DNA of 64,000 bases from Clostridium scatologenes (GTDB taxonomy: Bacteria; Bacillota; Clostridia; Clostridiales; Clostridiaceae). Below the pieces are notes generated by a model. The model searched no databases, was not told the origin of the DNA, and saw only the letters and a list, made by a program, of their open reading frames with translations. The stretch spans positions 4,464,001-4,528,000 of the forward strand of contig NZ_CP009933.1 of assembly GCF_000968375.1 (NCBI RefSeq), written 5' to 3'. Of the stretch, positions 61,387 to 64,000 are shown piece after piece. Made by a program: the position numbers and the translations under genes. Positions within the stretch are counted from its first letter, which is position 1. Each line of letters starts with the position of its first letter.

Positions 61387-62307
61387 ATGAAAAGAACACG
61401 TTTAAAAATGATGTCACTTATGTTAACAGGTGTGCTTGCAATTGCAGGACTTACAGGATGTGGTAACAGCAATCAACAACAATCATCTAGCCAAGGTGGT
61501 AAAAAGAAAATAGGAATGGTAATATCAACTTTAAACAACCCATTCTTTGTTACAATGAAAGATGGAGCAACTAAGAAGGCAAAAGAATTAGGCTATGATT
61601 TAGTAGTTGTTGATTCACAAAATGATGCAACAAAAGAAAGATCAAATGTAGATGATCTTGTACAACAAGGTGTTTCAGCATTAATTATAAATGCTACAGA
61701 TAGTGATGCAGTTGGAAATTCAATTAAAGTAGCAAACGATAAGAAAATACCAGTTATAACTGTAGATAGACAAGCAAATAGTGGAACAGTTGTTACACAT
61801 ATAGCTTCAGACAACGTTAAAGGTGGAAAAATGGCAGCAGAGTTTATACTACAACAATTGGGAGGAAAAGCAAATATAGTTGAACTTCAAGGAGTACCAG
61901 GAGCATCAGCTACAAGAGATAGAGGCAAGGGATTCCATGAAGGTGTTGATGGTAAAGCTAATGTTAAGGTAGTTGCAAGTCAATCAGCAGATTTTGATAG
62001 ACAAAAGGGATTGAATGTAATGCAAAACATAATGCAGTCTACACCACAGTTTGATGCTGTTTTTGCTCATAATGATGAAATGGCATTAGGTGCAGTTAAA
62101 GCATTACAAGGAAAAAAAGTTATAATAGTAGGTTTTGATGGTACTGATGATGCTAAAAAGGCAGTTACAAATGGTGAAATGACAGCTACAGTTGCTCAAC
62201 AACCAGATTTAATGGGAAGCTTAGCTATTGAGAATGCAGTAAAAGTTATAAAAGGTGAAAGCGTTCCGAAACAAATACCAGTAGATTTAAAACTTATAAA
62301 AAAATAA
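61387..62307 (+). CDS. rbsB: Ribose-binding lipoprotein
   Basis: A 306-residue periplasmic-binding-fold lipoprotein with a lipobox LTGC (Cys25) and a Gln/Ser-rich linker (28-38). The body starts KKIGMVISTLNNPFFVTMKDGA and has AHNDEMALGAVKAL and GFDGTDDA, the sugar-contacting blocks of RbsB. Anchored outside, it hands ribose to RbsC. AGGGAGGA precedes the ATG. A terminator follows. Confidence 0.96.
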   Translation: MKRTRLKMMSLMLTGVLAIAGLTGCGNSNQQQSSSQGGKKKIGMVISTLNNPFFVTMKDGATKKAKELGYDLVVVDSQNDATKERSNVDDLVQQGVSALIINATDSDAVGNSIKVANDKKIPVITVDRQANSGTVVTHIASDNVKGGKMAAEFILQQLGGKANIVELQGVPGASATRDRGKGFHEGVDGKANVKVVASQSADFDRQKGLNVMQNIMQSTPQFDAVFAHNDEMALGAVKALQGKKVIIVGFDGTDDAKKAVTNGEMTATVAQQPDLMGSLAIENAVKVIKGESVPKQIPVDLKLIKK

Positions 62308-62320
62308 TAAATTAAAATTG

Positions 62321-62352
62321 AAAATCCAGGATGTAAATCCTGGATTTTATTA
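62321..62352 (+). terminator. Terminator after rbsB
   Basis: AAAATCCAGG (62321-62330) and CCTGGATTTT (62339-62348) with an 8-nt loop, followed by ATTAA. The T run is short, so some read-through to rbsR is possible. Confidence 0.75.
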
Positions 62353-62395
62353 ACTGAAACTTACTATAAATTATTAAGTATTAATTGAATTAAAA

Positions 62396-62424
62396 TTGTT
62401 TTCTAAATAAAATACAGTTATAAT
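62396..62424 (+). promoter_or_regulatory. Predicted promoter of rbsR
   Basis: TTGTTT (62396-62401), a 17-bp spacer and TATAAT (62419-62424), 32 bp before the rbsR start. Confidence 0.65.
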
Positions 62425-62455
62425 AAAATACAAATTAGTTTTGCAAGGGGTAATT

Positions 62456-63454
62456 ATGAAAAAAGTAACAATGTTGGACATTGCTCAAAAGGCAGGAGTA
62501 TCTAAGGCAACTGTTTCTATGGTTTTGAATAAAAGAGATGGAAACATAAGTGAGGAAACTAAAAGTAGAATATTAGCTTTAGCCAAAGAAATGAAATACA
62601 TTCCTAATCATTTAGCGAGAAGTTTAAGTACTAAAAAAACGGATACTATAGGAATAGTTTTACCGGATATAACAAATCCATTCTTTGCATCTATCGCAAG
62701 AGCTATTGAAGATAGAGCAAGCTATTTGGGATATAATGTTATTTTTTGTAATACAGACAATGAAATTAATAAAGAACAAAAATATATAAAGGTTCTCATA
62801 AGTAAATTAGTTGATGGGGTTATTTTTATATCTGGAGGAGAAAGCAGTGTCAGTATAGAAATGTTAAAAAACAACAATATACCTTTTGTGCTTGTAGATA
62901 GATATATAGATAGTTATAGAGAAGCTTATGGAGTATATTGCTTAAATAAAAATGGAGTTATTCAAGGAATAGATTATTTATATAGCAAAGGAAAAAGAAA
63001 TATAGCATTTGTAAAAGGACCAGATACATTAGAAATTTCAAATCAGAGATTAGAAGGCTATAAAAATGCTATGAATAAATATAACATATATAATGAAAAG
63101 CTCATTTTTAAAGGAGCTTTTAATATAGAAGGTGGAATGAAGTCTACAAAATTAATGTTAGAAAGTAATGAAAAGATAGATGCTGTATTTTATAGTAATG
63201 ACATAATGGCTCTAGGTGGAATAAAGGTGTTGAAAAGAAGAGGCATTAGCATACCTGAGGAGATAAGTATTATTGGTTTTGACAATATACATATATCACA
63301 GGTGATTGAGCCAGAATTAACTACTATAGCTCAGCCTATTTATGAAATGGGAAGAGAGTCTTGTAATTTGTTGATAGATATAATAAATAGCAAATTTATA
63401 CCAAATAAGCAAATTTATTTTGAAACACATTTAATAATAAGAGGTACAACTTAA
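62456..63454 (+). CDS. rbsR: LacI-family ribose operon repressor
   Basis: A 332-residue LacI-type repressor. The N-terminal helix-turn-helix is TMLDIAQKAGVSKATVSMVLNKRDGN, with the hinge helix near PNHLARSLSTKKT. The sugar-binding domain shows VLPDITNPFFASIARAIED and YSNDIMALGG. With ribose bound it should leave the twin sites at 57485-57509. AAGGGG lies 6 bp before ATG 62456; the TTG at 62441 overlaps that site. It has its own promoter. Confidence 0.92.
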   Translation: MKKVTMLDIAQKAGVSKATVSMVLNKRDGNISEETKSRILALAKEMKYIPNHLARSLSTKKTDTIGIVLPDITNPFFASIARAIEDRASYLGYNVIFCNTDNEINKEQKYIKVLISKLVDGVIFISGGESSVSIEMLKNNNIPFVLVDRYIDSYREAYGVYCLNKNGVIQGIDYLYSKGKRNIAFVKGPDTLEISNQRLEGYKNAMNKYNIYNEKLIFKGAFNIEGGMKSTKLMLESNEKIDAVFYSNDIMALGGIKVLKRRGISIPEEISIIGFDNIHISQVIEPELTTIAQPIYEMGRESCNLLIDIINSKFIPNKQIYFETHLIIRGTT

Positions 63455-63455
63455 G

Positions 63456-63490
63456 AAAACCCTACATAAATTTATGTAGGGTTTTTTATT
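63456..63490. terminator. Bidirectional terminator after rbsR
   Basis: Perfect 15-bp palindrome arms AAAACCCTACATAAA (63456-63470) and TTTATGTAGGGTTTT (63471-63485), with T/A runs outside. It serves rbsR and the convergent minus-strand gene. Confidence 0.9.
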
Positions 63491-63492
63491 TT

Positions 63493-64000
63493 TTAGATAT
63501 CTAATAAATTTTTCTTATAATTAGAATATAATTCTCTTAATTCTTTTATCTTTTCATCAAGTTCTATTTGAAGATTTGAAACTTCATCATATTTTTTTAT
63601 ATCAGTAGCAATCTTTATTCTTGTAAATAAGCTTTGCTTTGAGTATGAATCCTTCATTAAATAATGTCTTAATTCATTTATCTTCATCCAATTAGCCACA
63701 TCAAGGTCTAAAGCTTTATCTATAGAATGAAGAGGCTTACAAGCTCTTATTTCATCTGAATAATTTGATATGATTCTATTATTTATTTCGATGATCCATC
63801 TTTTAGTAGTACCAAGCACAAAGCTGTTTATAAGTTTTTCATTTAAAACGCCACCTTGCATAAGAACTGATTTTTTATCTGGATATTTGTCAAATGAAGA
63901 AAGATTTTCATAAACAGTATTAGGAGCTTTACCAAAGAATTTTTCTCTTTCTTCATCAGAGAAGTCTTCAAATACATCTTCTTCACTTCTATAAGCTCTT
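63493..64000 (-). CDS. Unrecognised protein, C-terminal part
   Basis: The minus-strand frame is open from the window edge to the stop at 63493, giving at least 169 residues of the C-terminal end. An internal Met at 63861 is probably not the start, because the frame continues upstream through AYRSEEDVFEDFSDEEREKFF without a stop. It is soluble, charged and helical, with MKDSYSKQSLFTRIKIAT and a final coiled-coil-like ELDEKIKELRELYSNYKKN. I do not recognise the family. Confidence 0.6.
   Translation of the reverse strand, partial: RAYRSEEDVFEDFSDEEREKFFGKAPNTVYENLSSFDKYPDKKSVLMQGGVLNEKLINSFVLGTTKRWIIEINNRIISNYSDEIRACKPLHSIDKALDLDVANWMKINELRHYLMKDSYSKQSLFTRIKIATDIKKYDEVSNLQIELDEKIKELRELYSNYKKNLLDI

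Overview
The window is about 30% G+C, rich in AAA/GAA/ATA codons, with AAAGGAGG-type ribosome sites, and reads as a chromosomal segment close to the replication origin of a low-GC spore-forming Firmicute, most likely Clostridium sensu stricto. The order mnmG-rsmG-noc-parA-parB with two perfect parS sites, then rpsF-ssb-rpsR, yybS-gdpP-rplI-lonC-dnaB and purA, is the classic origin-proximal gene order; yyaC, lonC and a GerMN lipoprotein point to sporulation. No species is claimed.

Layout. 1-4.9 kb: tRNA/rRNA modification and chromosome segregation. 4.9-8.7 kb: small conserved proteins, YyaC, an AI-2E-type permease, MscS. 8.7-17.1 kb: rpsF operon with an S6:S18-type leader, then the gdpP-rplI-lonC-dnaB operon. 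17.2-18.1 kb: hsp18 with a CtsR box, and tRNA-Thr. 18.2-19.1 kb: an isolated NisI/SpaI-type lantibiotic-immunity lipoprotein. 19.3-28.4 kb: a PEPCK/HPr-kinase-like P-loop protein, a hybrid histidine kinase, purA, an acyl-ACP thioesterase, a flavoprotein, and a PPDK regulator. 28.4-28.9 kb: a four-tRNA operon (Glu, Val, Asp, Thr). 29-32.1 kb: DnaI/DnaD-type helicase loader genes and an M23 peptidase. 32.2-43.3 kb: a complete type II fatty-acid synthesis operon. 43.3-50.2 kb: a dehydrogenase, subtilisin-like protease, LysR regulator, small DMT transporter, dUTPase, and asnS with a T-box leader. 50.2-52.6 kb: an accessory patch holding a plasmid-type parMR partition cassette with a centromere-like repeat region, a decayed HTH regulator behind a promoter/operator, and a DUF3139 protein. 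52.7-57.4 kb: rlmH, SEC-C protein, GerMN lipoprotein, WalJ/YycJ-type hydrolase, murA, 2H phosphoesterase. 57.4-63.5 kb: the ribose operon rbsKDACB plus rbsR. The last gene runs off the right edge.

How genes work together. The fab operon encodes the carboxylase (AccABCD), malonyl transfer (FabD), initiation (FabH), elongation (FabF, FabG, FabZ, FabK), ACP and a MarR/FabT-like repressor. Two FabT-like palindromes overlap its promoter. Its first gene is not fabM, as in streptococci, but a flavoprotein of the nitronate monooxygenase/FabK superfamily with a C-terminal four-cysteine cluster, like the [4Fe-4S] flavoenzyme FabX that introduces cis double bonds in Helicobacter. This is the most interesting functional prediction in the window. 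The second is the chromosomal parMR-parC cassette.
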